DNA of 64,000 bases from Burkholderiales bacterium Ga0077543 (GTDB taxonomy: Bacteria; Pseudomonadota; Gammaproteobacteria; Burkholderiales; Burkholderiaceae_C), in NCBI GenBank assembly GCA_001464055.1, contig LNET01000044.1:29096-93095 (forward strand). The letters run 5' to 3'. Of the stretch, positions 50,791-58,515 are shown piece by piece. The notes beneath the pieces were generated by a model that worked only from the letters and a program-made list of their open reading frames with translations, made no database searches and was not told the origin of the DNA. Both the position numbers and the translations under genes were made by a program. Position 1 is the stretch's first letter. Every line of letters starts with the position of its first letter.

Positions 50791-51582
50791 TCAGGCCCCC
50801 ACGAACTGCGGCGCACGCCGTGCCATGAAGGCGGCCACGCCTTCGCGGTAGTCGGCGCTGTGGCCGAGCTCGCGCATGTGGTCGCGCTCCAGGTCGAGCT
50901 GCGCCTCCAGCGTGTTCAGGCCGCTGGCCTGCAGCGCCTGCTTGGTACGCGCCAGGCCGAGCGTGGGCGCCTGCGCGAAATGGCGGGCCAGCTTGTCGGT
51001 CTCTGCCGCCAGTTGCTCGTCGTCCACGCATTGCCAGATCAGGCCCCAGGCCGCCGCCTGCTCGGCGCTGAGTTTGTCGCCCAGCATCGCCAGCGCCGTG
51101 GCGCGCGCGCTGCCCAGCAGGCGCGGCAGGAAGTAGGTGCCACCGGTGTCGGGGATCAGCCCGAGCTTGCAGAACACCTCGACAAAACTCGCCGAGCGCG
51201 CGGCGAGCACGATGTCGCAGGCCAGCGGCAGGTTGGCCCCCGCACCCGCGGCCACGCCGTTGACGGCACAGATCACCGGCATCGGCAGCCGGCGCAGGGC
51301 CAGCACCAGCGGGCCGTAGTACTTGTCGATCGACGCACCCAGGTCCACCGCGGCGTCGCCCGGCGTCACCGCGCTGTCGCCCAGGTCCTGCCCGGCGCAG
51401 AAGGCGCGGCCAGCGCCGGTGAGCACCAGCACGCGCAGGCTCTTGTCGGCCTGCACCTGCGCCAGCACATCGCGCAGCGCCTCGTGCATCTCGGTGTTGA
51501 AGCTGTTGAGCTTGTCGGGCCGGTTCAGCGTGATGCGCGCAATGCCGTCGGCGCGCTCGAACAACAGGGTCTCGGAGGCCAT
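50791..51582 (-). CDS. paaG: Enoyl-CoA hydratase/isomerase PaaG (ring-1,2-epoxyphenylacetyl-CoA isomerase)
   Basis: The 263-residue crotonase has LTGAGRAFCAGQDLGD (oxyanion-hole and PaaG-typical Asp), AVNGVAAGAGANLPLACDIV, FCKLGLIPDTGGTYFLPR and the C-terminal EGVAAFMARRAPQF. Length equals E. coli PaaG. It isomerises the 1,2-epoxide formed by PaaABCE to the oxepin. It sits 4 bp after paaE and 4 bp before paaH. The RAFCAGQDL signature strongly favours PaaG over PaaF. No separate paaF is present in the window. Confidence 0.9.
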   Translation of the reverse strand: MASETLLFERADGIARITLNRPDKLNSFNTEMHEALRDVLAQVQADKSLRVLVLTGAGRAFCAGQDLGDSAVTPGDAAVDLGASIDKYYGPLVLALRRLPMPVICAVNGVAAGAGANLPLACDIVLAARSASFVEVFCKLGLIPDTGGTYFLPRLLGSARATALAMLGDKLSAEQAAAWGLIWQCVDDEQLAAETDKLARHFAQAPTLGLARTKQALQASGLNTLEAQLDLERDHMRELGHSADYREGVAAFMARRAPQFVGA

Positions 51583-51586
51583 GGCG

Positions 51587-52663
51587 TCAGTTGTCCTGGT
51601 CGAAGTCGAGCACGATGCGGTCGGTCACCGGGAAGGCCTGGCACGAGAGCACGAAGCCGCGGGCGATCTCGTAGTCCTCGAGCGCATAGTTGGCGTCCAT
51701 CTCCAGCTTGCCCTCCACCACCTTGCAGCGGCAGGTGGAGCACACGCCGCCCTTGCACGAGTAGCGGATGTCGATGCCCTGCTTCAGGCCGGCGTCGAGC
51801 ACCGACTCCTTGTCCTTCTCCATCGTGAAGCTGCGGTGGCTGCCGTCGATGATCACCGTCACCTCGCAGTCCTGCCGGCCCACCACCGGGCGTGCGTGCG
51901 GCTCGTGGCGCGTCTTGGGGATGCTGGCGGCGAACAGCTCGACCTTGATGGCCTCCTTGGCCATGCCGTGCGCCTGCAGCGCCGCGGCCACGTCGTGCAT
52001 CATTTGTTCGGGGCCGCAGACGAAGGCGGCGTCGTGGTCGGCCACACGGACCCAGTGCTGGAACAGCTGATCGCACTTCTCGCGCGTGATGCGGCCGTTG
52101 AAGAGGTCGATGTCCTGCTGCTCGCGGCTCATCACGTAGACGATGTTCAGGCGCCCGCCGAACACGTCCTTCAGCTCGGCCAGTTCCTCGCGGAAGATCA
52201 CCGCGGCCGACGAGCGGTTGCCGTAGACTAGGCTGAAGCTGGACTTTGGCTCGGCCTGCAGCGTGGTCTTGATGATCGACAGCATCGGCGTGATGCCGCT
52301 GCCGGCGGCAAAGCCGAGGTAGCGCTTGTGGTGCTCGGCCGACAGCGGCAGGTTGAAGTGCCCCATCGGCGGCATCACCTCGATGCTGACGCCGGGCTTG
52401 AGCGTGTCGTTGGCCCAGGTGGAGAACTGGCCACCCGGCGTGCGCTTGATGGCCACGCGCAGGTCGCCGTCCTGCACGGCTGAGCAGATCGAATACGAGC
52501 GGCGCAGGTCCTGGCCGTTGACCTGCGCGCGCAGCGTCAGGTGCTGGCCCTGCGTGAAGGCGAAGCGCTCGCGCAGCGACGGCGGCACGGCGAAGGTGGC
52601 CACGATGGTGTCGCGCGTTTCCTGCCGCACATTGGCGACCGACAGCGGATAGAACTTGCTCAT
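51587..52663 (-). CDS. paaE: Phenylacetyl-CoA epoxidase reductase subunit
   Basis: The 358-residue flavoprotein has an N-terminal FAD domain (LRRSYSICS), an NAD(P)H domain (GFAAGSGITPMLSIIKT, VCGPEQMM) and a C-terminal plant-type 2Fe-2S domain with CKGGVCSTCRCKV plus a later Cys in FVLSCQAF. It passes electrons from NADPH to the PaaAC diiron oxygenase. Length equals E. coli PaaE. It is 34 bp after paaD on the same strand, and paaG begins 4 bp after its stop. Confidence 0.92.
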   Translation of the reverse strand: MSKFYPLSVANVRQETRDTIVATFAVPPSLRERFAFTQGQHLTLRAQVNGQDLRRSYSICSAVQDGDLRVAIKRTPGGQFSTWANDTLKPGVSIEVMPPMGHFNLPLSAEHHKRYLGFAAGSGITPMLSIIKTTLQAEPKSSFSLVYGNRSSAAVIFREELAELKDVFGGRLNIVYVMSREQQDIDLFNGRITREKCDQLFQHWVRVADHDAAFVCGPEQMMHDVAAALQAHGMAKEAIKVELFAASIPKTRHEPHARPVVGRQDCEVTVIIDGSHRSFTMEKDKESVLDAGLKQGIDIRYSCKGGVCSTCRCKVVEGKLEMDANYALEDYEIARGFVLSCQAFPVTDRIVLDFDQDN

Positions 52664-52697
52664 GGGCGGGGGCTCGGTGGGGTTGGCGACAAGCGCC

Positions 52698-53255
52698 TCA
52701 GTGACACTTGAAGTAGTCGAACGGCTCTTTGCAGGCCTGGCAGACGTAGAGCGCCTTGCAGGGCGTGGAGCCGAACTGGCTGCTCAGCGTCACCTGCGTC
52801 GATGCGCACTGCGGGCAGGCCAGGCCGGCAGGCGCGGCCTGCATCGCCGGGCGCTGGCCGCGGCCGATGTCGCCGACCGCGATGGTCTGTGTGGCGGCCA
52901 GCCCGATGGGTGGCGCAATGCCATAGGCGCGCAGCTTCTGCTTGCCGCTGTCGCTCATCCAGTCGGTCGTCCAGGCCGGCGCGATGCGCGTTTCCAGCCG
53001 CACGCGCGGCAGGCCGCGCCGTTGCAGCGCCTCGACCACGCTGCGAGCAATGACGCCGGTGGCCGGGCAGCCCGAATAGGTGGGCGTGATGGTGACCACA
53101 CATTCGGCCGCCTCGCCGCTGCCCTGCCACTGCACCTCGCGCACGATGCCCAGGTCGACGATGGAGATCACCGGGATCTCCGGGTCCTCGACCTCGGCCA
53201 GCCAGGCCCAGATCTGCTCCGGGCTGACAGGTGCGTTGGAGGCTGCGGCGGTCAT
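52698..53255 (-). CDS. paaD: PaaD, iron-sulfur/diiron assembly factor of the epoxidase
   Basis: The 185-residue protein starts at the ATG at 53255. Its N-terminal MIP18/DUF59-like domain reads EVEDPEIPVISIVDLGIV, and a conserved Cys lies in TPTYSGCPAT. A C-terminal zinc ribbon has CPQCAS and CQACKEPFDYFKCH. PaaD is needed to mature the PaaABCE complex. The ATG is 10 bp after the paaC stop. It is slightly longer than the E. coli protein because of an alanine-rich N-terminus and linker. Confidence 0.9.
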   Translation of the reverse strand: MTAAASNAPVSPEQIWAWLAEVEDPEIPVISIVDLGIVREVQWQGSGEAAECVVTITPTYSGCPATGVIARSVVEALQRRGLPRVRLETRIAPAWTTDWMSDSGKQKLRAYGIAPPIGLAATQTIAVGDIGRGQRPAMQAAPAGLACPQCASTQVTLSSQFGSTPCKALYVCQACKEPFDYFKCH

Positions 53256-53265
53256 GGCGTCGGGC

Positions 53266-54021
53266 CTACCACTGCGCGCCGGGGTAGGCGCGCTGCAGGA
53301 ACTGCATCTCGGCCAGCAGGAAGCCCAGGTGCTCGCCATGGTGGCCCTGCTTGCCGCCCTTCTGCATCCACGCGTCGGGCGAGGGCATCGTCAGCGTGGC
53401 CTCGGTCAACGTGTGATGCACCTGCGCCAGCCAAGGCTCGCGCAGGGCGGACACGTCGCTCACGGTGTCTTGCGCCGCCAGCACCTCGTCCACCGCGTCG
53501 GGCTTGAACATCTCGCCGGTGTACATCCACAGCTCGTCGATCGCGGTCTGCACGCGGCGGTGGCTCTCGTCGGTGCCGTCGCCCAGGCGCACCACCAGGT
53601 CGGCGCTGCGGCGCAGGTGATAGGTCACCTCCTTGATCGACTTCTCGGCGATGGCAGCGATGCGCGGGTCGGACGAGCGGGTCAGCTCGGCCAGCAGCAG
53701 GTGGTGCCAGCTGTCGAAGAAGTACTGCCGCACCAGCGTGTCGGCATAGCTGCCGTTGGGCTGCTCCACCAGCAGCAGGTTGCGGAAGTCGTGCGCGTCG
53801 CGCAGGAAGGCCAGGCGGTTCTCGTCGCGGCCGGCGCCTTCCACCTCACCGGCGTAGGCCAGCCACAGGCGCGCCTGGCCGATGAGGTCGAGCGCGGTGT
53901 TGGCCAGCGCCATGTCTTCTTCCAGCGCCGGGCCCTTGCCCACCCATTCCGTCAGGCGCTGGCTCAGCACCAGGGCGTTGTCGCCCAGGCGCAGCAGGTA
54001 GTCGAACTTGTCGTCGAGCAT
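53266..54021 (-). CDS. paaC: Phenylacetyl-CoA epoxidase subunit PaaC
   Basis: The 251-residue ferritin-like protein matches PaaC in length. It contains EWVGKGPALEEDMALANTA, ALDLIGQARLWLAYAG and DSWHHLLLAEL, and the histidine/glutamate pattern IKEVTYHLRRSADLVVRLGDG. PaaC is the catalytically inactive structural partner of PaaA in the epoxidase core. Gene spacing is 14 bp after paaB. Nothing unusual is visible. Confidence 0.92.
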   Translation of the reverse strand: MLDDKFDYLLRLGDNALVLSQRLTEWVGKGPALEEDMALANTALDLIGQARLWLAYAGEVEGAGRDENRLAFLRDAHDFRNLLLVEQPNGSYADTLVRQYFFDSWHHLLLAELTRSSDPRIAAIAEKSIKEVTYHLRRSADLVVRLGDGTDESHRRVQTAIDELWMYTGEMFKPDAVDEVLAAQDTVSDVSALREPWLAQVHHTLTEATLTMPSPDAWMQKGGKQGHHGEHLGFLLAEMQFLQRAYPGAQW

Positions 54022-54035
54022 GGTGTCGGCTCCGG

Positions 54036-54320
54036 TCAGAGGTTCTTCACGGCTTCCGGCATCGGGAAGAAGGTGGGGTGGCGGTAGACCTTGCTGTTGG
54101 ACGGATCGAACAGTGCCGACTTGTCGGCCGGGCTGCTGGAGACGATCTCGCTGGCGCGCACGACCCAGATGCCCACGCCCTCATTGCGCCGCGTGTAGAC
54201 GTCGCGGGCGTTGTTGATCGCCATCTCGGCGTCGGGCGCATGCAGGCTGCCCACGTGCTTGTGCGCCAGCCCGTGCTGGCTGCGGATGAAAACTTCCCAC
54301 AGCGGCCATTCCTTGCTCAT
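54036..54320 (-). CDS. paaB: Phenylacetyl-CoA epoxidase subunit PaaB
   Basis: The 94-residue protein has the PaaB pattern: PLWEVFIRSQHGLAHKHVGS, then LHAPDAEMAINNARDVYTRR, IWVVRASEIVSSSPADKSAL, and a closing YRHPTFFPMP. It is a small subunit bridging PaaAC pairs in the epoxidase complex. Length is that of E. coli PaaB. It is 24 bp after paaA. Confidence 0.92.
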   Translation of the reverse strand: MSKEWPLWEVFIRSQHGLAHKHVGSLHAPDAEMAINNARDVYTRRNEGVGIWVVRASEIVSSSPADKSALFDPSNSKVYRHPTFFPMPEAVKNL

Positions 54321-54344
54321 CGCTACTCTCCTCGTGTGTGGGGT

Positions 54345-55337
54345 TCAGGCGGCGCGCGACTGCGCGGCCTCGCGCTTGTCGGCATGCGCCACCAGCGCAT
54401 CGCGGAACCAGGCGCCGTCTTCGTAGGCCTTGACGCGGGTGCGCAGCCGCTCGCGGTTGCAGGGGCCGTTGCCCTTGAGCACGTCGTGGAACTCGGTCCA
54501 GTCGATCTCGCCGAACTCGTAGTGGCCGGTCTCTTCGTTCCAGCGCAGGTCGGGGTCGGGGATGGTCAGGCCCAGGTGCAGGGCCTGCGGCACGGTCTGG
54601 TCGACCATGCGCTGGCGCAGCTCATCGTTGCTGTGCAACTTGATGCGCCACTGCGCCGACTGCGCGCTGTTCACCGACTCGGTGTCGGACGGGCCGAACA
54701 TCATCAGCGCCGGCCACCACCAGCGGTTCAGCGCATCCTGCGCCATCGCCTTCTGCTCGGGCGTGCCGCGGCACAGCGCCAGCATGATGTCGTAGCCCTG
54801 GCGGGCGTGGAACGACTCTTCCTTGCACACGCGGACCATCGCCCGTGCGTACGGCCCGTACGAGCAGCGGCACAGAGGGATCTGGTTGATGATGGCCGAG
54901 CCGTCCACCAGCCAGCCCACCGCGCCCATGTCGGCCCAGTTGATCGTCGGGTAGTTGAAGATGCTCGAGTACTTGGCCTTGCCCGAGTGCAGCGCGGCCA
55001 GCAGTTCATCGCGCGAGACGCCCAGCGTCTCGGCGGCGCTGTAGAGGTACAGGCCGTGGCCGGCCTCGTCCTGGATCTTGGCCAGCAGGATCGCCTTGCG
55101 CTCCAGCGTCGGCGCCCGCGTGACCCAGTTGCCTTCGGGCAGCTGGCCGACGATCTCGGAGTGCGCGTGCTGCGAGATCTGCCGGATCAGCGTCTTGCGG
55201 TAGCCCTCGGGCATCCAGTCCTTGGGCTCGATCTTGATGCCGGCATCGATGCGGGCCTGGAAGGCCTGCTCCTGCTCGGACATCTCGGCCACCGCGCGCA
55301 GCCGCTGCGCGCCTGTTTCCACCAGTTGTGCGTACAC
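54345..55337 (-). CDS. paaA: Phenylacetyl-CoA epoxidase catalytic subunit PaaA
   Basis: The 330-residue catalytic diiron subunit of the epoxidase is the first gene of the paaABCDE operon. Diiron ligands lie in [15 protein letters not shown] (E-x2-H) and [14 protein letters not shown] (E-x2-H). The start is a GTG at 55337, preceded by GGAGG with 8 bp spacing; this decides the start. The N-terminus is about 20 residues longer than in E. coli PaaA. It inserts one oxygen atom into the ring of phenylacetyl-CoA with PaaB, PaaC and PaaE. A possible regulatory inverted repeat lies about 80 bp upstream. Confidence 0.92.
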   Translation of the reverse strand: MYAQLVETGAQRLRAVAEMSEQEQAFQARIDAGIKIEPKDWMPEGYRKTLIRQISQHAHSEIVGQLPEGNWVTRAPTLERKAILLAKIQDEAGHGLYLYSAAETLGVSRDELLAALHSGKAKYSSIFNYPTINWADMGAVGWLVDGSAIINQIPLCRCSYGPYARAMVRVCKEESFHARQGYDIMLALCRGTPEQKAMAQDALNRWWWPALMMFGPSDTESVNSAQSAQWRIKLHSNDELRQRMVDQTVPQALHLGLTIPDPDLRWNEETGHYEFGEIDWTEFHDVLKGNGPCNRERLRTRVKAYEDGAWFRDALVAHADKREAAQSRAA

Positions 55338-55418
55338 CGTTCAGACCTCCGTGCGAGCTTGCGGCTCGGATGGAAGGACTCTAGGTAGCGGGGCCTGGCG
55401 GCGTCAGGTGCTGAGTTC

Positions 55419-55447
55419 TGATAGGAGGCTAGGGTTACTACTTATCA
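55419..55447 (-). promoter_or_regulatory. Possible operator upstream of paaA
   Basis: Arms TGATAGG (55419-55425) and CTTATCA (55441-55447) form an inverted repeat with one mismatch and a 15-bp spacer, about 80-110 bp before the paaA start. This spacing suits a response regulator or TetR-type site. The adjacent NarL-type regulator gene (55522-56154) is the obvious candidate binder. It is only a pattern, and no confident -35/-10 pair was found. Confidence 0.3.
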
Positions 55448-55521
55448 CCCCATGGCGACCTGCGACCCAGCGTGTTGGCTGCGACCGAGCGTGCGTCGGC
55501 GTCGGCGTCAGCGCTGCAGGC

Positions 55522-56154
55522 TCAGTCCACGAGCCCGTGGCGCATCGCGTACTGCACCAGCTCGGCGTTGCTGCTCACGCCCAGCTTGTCGAGGATGTGT
55601 GTGCGGTGCGTGCCCACGGTCTTCACGCTGACGCACATCTGCACGCCGATCTCGGTCAGCGGCACGCCGCGCGCGATCTTCAGCATCACCTGCATCTCGC
55701 GCGGCGACAGCGCCCGGTGTGGTGGCGCGTCGCCCAGCGCCGGCGCCTGGCGCCAGGTGTCGAGCTTCAGCGCCGGGGTGACATAGACGCCCCCGCCGGC
55801 CACGAAGCGGATCGCGCGCAGCAGCTCGTCAGGCCCGACGTCCTTGGACAGGTAGGCGTTGGCGCGCGAGCGCAGCGCCAGGCGGGCGTACTGCGCCTCG
55901 ACGTACATCGACAGCATGATCACCGGCAGCCGCGGCTGCTCGGTACGGATCGCCGCCAGCGTGTCCAGGCCGCTGCGGGCGCCCATGTTGATGTCGAGCA
56001 GCACCACCCCGTAGCGGTGGCTGCGGATCATTGCCAGCGCCGTGTTGCCGTCGGCGGCCTCGCCAGTGACGCGGATGTCCGGTTCGTCCGACACCAGGCG
56101 CGCCAGGCCGGCGCGGAAGATGGTGTGATCGTCGACGACCAGCAGGTCAATCAC
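55522..56154 (-). CDS. NarL/FixJ-family response regulator
   Basis: The 210-residue protein has a receiver domain (1-120: acidic pair in VVDDH, phospho-acceptor Asp54 in VVLLDINMG, Lys104 in YLSKDVG). A C-terminal LuxR helix-turn-helix follows (LSPREMQVMLKIARGVPLTE, VSVKTVGTHRTHILDKLGV). The start is a GTG at 56154, overlapping the 3' end of the kinase gene by 8 bp, so the pair is cotranslated. It precedes paaA on the same strand with 184 bp between. Control of the phenylacetate operon is a reasonable inference, since no paaX or paaR repressor is in the window. Confidence 0.9.
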   Translation of the reverse strand: MIDLLVVDDHTIFRAGLARLVSDEPDIRVTGEAADGNTALAMIRSHRYGVVLLDINMGARSGLDTLAAIRTEQPRLPVIMLSMYVEAQYARLALRSRANAYLSKDVGPDELLRAIRFVAGGGVYVTPALKLDTWRQAPALGDAPPHRALSPREMQVMLKIARGVPLTEIGVQMCVSVKTVGTHRTHILDKLGVSSNAELVQYAMRHGLVD

Positions 56155-57247
56155 CGGCTGCCGGCTCGGGGGCCGCCAGGGTTGCCGTGGGTGGGCACAG
56201 GGGCAGGCGCAGGTGCACGACGGTGCCGCCCTCGGGCCCGCCGGCCACGCTCAACGTGCCGCCCAGTTCGTGCGCGCGCTCGGCCATGCTGAAGAGGCCG
56301 ATGGCGCCGGGGCGCGGCGGGCTGAGTGCCAGGCCCAGGCCATCGTCGGCCAGGCGCAGATCCAGGCCCGTGGGCTCGAAGCGCAACGCCAGGTCGACGC
56401 GGCTCGCCTGGGCGTGGCGCGCCACGTTGGTCAGCGCCTCCTGCACGATGCGGTAGACCTGCGTGGCGGTGGTGCCGGGCAGCAGGGTTTCGTCGCCCAC
56501 CACGGTCAGCGCCACGGTCACCTCATGGCGGGCGCCGAAGCGATCCAGCGCCTGGCGCAGGGCCGCCGGCAGGCCGAGCAGGTCCAGGCTGGTCGGCCGC
56601 ATTTCCTCGGAGATGGCGCGCGCGGTGTCGATCGTCTCCTGCACCAGCGCCACCAGGTCGGTGGCAATGCCGTGCAGCTCTTGCTGTTCTGGCGCCCCGC
56701 TGCGCCGCACGATGCGGGCCAGGTCGAACTTCACCGACGTGAGCATGCCGCCCAGCACGTCGTGCACCTCCCGCGCCAGCCGGGTGCGCTCGGCCTCGCG
56801 AGCCTGGTTGATGTGCTGGGCGAGTTCACGCAGCTGCTCGCGCGAGCGCTGCAGTTCCTGCTGGCGCTGCACGCGCTCGGTGATGTCAATGGCCACGCCG
56901 GCCAGCGCCGGCTGGCCCCGGCACTCGACGCGGGACGCGTGCAACTCCAGGTACACGATGCGCCCGTCGCTGCGCAGGCCCTTGGTGAAGTAGTGAATGG
57001 TGCTGACTTCGCCGCTCATGCGCAGGCGGTAATTGCGCATCACCTCGTCGACCGAATCGGGCGTCACGCAGTCGACCATGCGCCGGCCGATGAAGGCATC
57101 GCGCGGGTAGCCGAACATGGCCGCGAAGGTGTCGTTGGCGTACATGAAGCGCTCGTCGAGCACGACGTACACACCCGCCAGCGACTGTTCGACGATGCCG
57201 CGAAAGGGCACGTCGTCCATTTCCAGCTGGGTGATGGGCTCCTGCAC
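56147..57247 (-). CDS. PAS-domain sensor histidine kinase (NarX-like, HisKA_3)
   Basis: The 366-residue kinase begins at a GTG at 57247 with an ideal AAGGAGG five bases upstream; this decides the start over a longer frame that extends into a dispersed repeat. A PAS domain lies at about 10-125 (VYVVLDERFMYANDTFAAMF). The phospho-acceptor His is in LAREVHDVLGGMLTSVKFDL (about residue 162). The ATPase domain has YRIVQEALTNVARHAQ and DDGLGL, and ends GLFSMAERAHELGGTL. No membrane segment is visible, so it senses a cytoplasmic ligand or redox signal. It is paired with the NarL-type regulator; phenylacetyl-CoA sensing is a guess. Confidence 0.9.
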   Translation of the reverse strand: MQEPITQLEMDDVPFRGIVEQSLAGVYVVLDERFMYANDTFAAMFGYPRDAFIGRRMVDCVTPDSVDEVMRNYRLRMSGEVSTIHYFTKGLRSDGRIVYLELHASRVECRGQPALAGVAIDITERVQRQQELQRSREQLRELAQHINQAREAERTRLAREVHDVLGGMLTSVKFDLARIVRRSGAPEQQELHGIATDLVALVQETIDTARAISEEMRPTSLDLLGLPAALRQALDRFGARHEVTVALTVVGDETLLPGTTATQVYRIVQEALTNVARHAQASRVDLALRFEPTGLDLRLADDGLGLALSPPRPGAIGLFSMAERAHELGGTLSVAGGPEGGTVVHLRLPLCPPTATLAAPEPAAGD

Positions 57248-57312
57248 CGTGGCCTCCTTGCAGGTCGTCCCCGAAGAGGATCGCTGCTCAAGAATGGTAC
57301 CGCGCGTCAAGG

Positions 57313-57330
57313 CACCGCTCCGCAGCGGTG
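57313..57330. promoter_or_regulatory. GC hairpin/operator before the kinase gene
   Basis: A perfect inverted repeat CACCGCT-CCGC-AGCGGTG (7-bp arms, 4-bp loop) lies between the kinase start and the dispersed repeat. It is not followed by a T tract on either strand. It could be an operator or a transcript hairpin of the kinase leader. Confidence 0.3.
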
Positions 57331-57333
57331 TGC

Positions 57334-57508
57334 TGAGTTCGTCAGGGATGGAAGCGGTCACTGGGGTTTGAAGCGCCTACGCTGGCGCTGCCCAACGTTG
57401 GCTGTGAGAGTGCTGCAGCCATTCATGCTTGGATCCATCGAGTGACAGGTCCAGACGGCAGCTGACGCTCGGGCCGCAGTCGCGAGTGTCCGGGTCCAAT
57501 CTTGAGCG
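57334..57508. repeat. Dispersed repeat, copy B (about 175 bp)
   Basis: This is the second copy of the sequence at 35920-36094, in the same orientation and without gaps. It begins at TGAGTTCGTC just outside the kinase hairpin and ends about 33 bp before the left inverted-repeat arm of the recombinase unit. The stretch TCATGCTTGGATCCATCGAG is unchanged between copies. Being next to a tyrosine recombinase, the repeat may be a recombination target or a passenger of the mobile unit. Confidence 0.7.
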
Positions 57509-57541
57509 GGTGCTCGCGCCGCGTTGGCCAAGGTCAGCTGA

Positions 57542-57582
57542 TGGCCGAGTGCGTGAGTTCGCAGCGACTCCAGGAAGCTGCC
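57542..57582 (+). repeat. Left arm of 41-bp inverted repeat around the recombinase
   Basis: These 41 bp are the inverted counterpart of 58376-58416, with 40 of 41 positions matching. Similarity stops sharply on both sides. The pair encloses the recombinase gene (57694-58317) and so marks the likely ends of a unit of about 875 bp. Confidence 0.75.
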
Positions 57583-57693
57583 CTTCGCGCTCCCGCGCCT
57601 CCATCGGAGACGGAGTCGGACTTGACGCTGGACAAAGCGGGCAGGCGGACGGAGGTTCATCGTCTTCGCCCCTCAACCCGACTGGAGACCGTC

Positions 57694-58317
57694 ATGGAAC
57701 CCAATGCCAGCTCTGTGCACCGCGAGCCATGGAACAAGGGGAAGATCGTTGGGCAGAAAGCGCCGTTCAAGCTCAAGGACATCTGGGCGCTTCGGATCCG
57801 CCTCCAGATGGAGGGCCGTGTCCGAGAGCTGGCCCTGTTCAATCTGGGCATCGACAGCAAGCTTCGCGGCTGCGATCTGGTCGCGCTCAAGGTGCGCGAC
57901 ATCTGCCACGGCGACCAGGTTGCCTCTCGTGCCATCGTGATGCAACACAAGACGCAGCGCCCGGTCCAGTTCGAGATCACGCCGGCGACGCGAGACGCCG
58001 TGCAGGCCTGGATCAAGCTGGCGGAGCTGAGGTCGGATGACTTCCTGTTCCCGAGCCGGATTCATGAGTCCCCGCATCTAGGCACGCGGCAGTACGCCCG
58101 GATTCTCGGGGGCTGGGTGCACGACCTGGGCCTGGACCCAGCCGACTACGGCACCCACTCGATGCGACGGACCAAGGCAACGCTGATCTACCGGCGTACC
58201 AAGAACCTGCGGGCAGTGCAGCTGCTACTTGGCCATTCCAAGCTTGAGTCGACGGTCCGCTACCTGGGCATCGAGGTGGACGATGCCTTGGAAATCTCGG
58301 AACAAACCGAGATCTGA
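57694..58317 (+). CDS. Small tyrosine recombinase/integrase
   Basis: The 207-residue protein starts at the ATG at 57694 and contains nearly only the catalytic domain of tyrosine recombinases. The whole catalytic set is present: Arg58 (KLRGCDL), Lys86 (QHKTQR), His155 and Arg158 (THSMRRTK), His181 (LLGHSKLES) and Tyr190 (RYLGI). The N-terminal SAM-like core-binding domain is reduced to about 40 residues (PWNKGKIVGQKAPFKLKDIW). Close relatives of this short integrase are common in proteobacteria. It is flanked on both sides by 41-bp inverted repeats and lies beside a dispersed repeat. It appears intact and could be active. Confidence 0.85.
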   Translation: MEPNASSVHREPWNKGKIVGQKAPFKLKDIWALRIRLQMEGRVRELALFNLGIDSKLRGCDLVALKVRDICHGDQVASRAIVMQHKTQRPVQFEITPATRDAVQAWIKLAELRSDDFLFPSRIHESPHLGTRQYARILGGWVHDLGLDPADYGTHSMRRTKATLIYRRTKNLRAVQLLLGHSKLESTVRYLGIEVDDALEISEQTEI

Positions 58318-58375
58318 AGTGGCTCAGCCCGGCGGCGCCTCGGCTCGACCGACGAGGCGCCGTCGTCACCTGGAT

Positions 58376-58416
58376 GGCAGCTTCCTGGAGTCGCCGCGAA
58401 CTCACGCACTCGGCCA
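58376..58416 (-). repeat. Right arm of 41-bp inverted repeat around the recombinase
   Basis: This arm matches the reverse complement of 57542-57582 with one difference (C for T near the centre). It begins 58 bp after the recombinase stop and carries the core segment GCAGCTTCCTGGAGTCG. The gap from here to the next gene (58417-58515) shows nothing else. Confidence 0.75.
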
Positions 58417-58515
58417 GGAGTGCCCCTTCGTGACTGTCACCTTTCTGGCCGGCCATCCGCTCCGACCCGACCACGACCGGCTCGAAACCCCGAAGCGCGC
58501 CTGGTTGATTGGCCG

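Noticed and set aside
57248..57361. A longer N-terminus for the sensor kinase starting in the dispersed repeat
   Set aside because: An ideal AAGGAGG lies five bases before the GTG at 57247, and the extra residues come from repeat and leader DNA.
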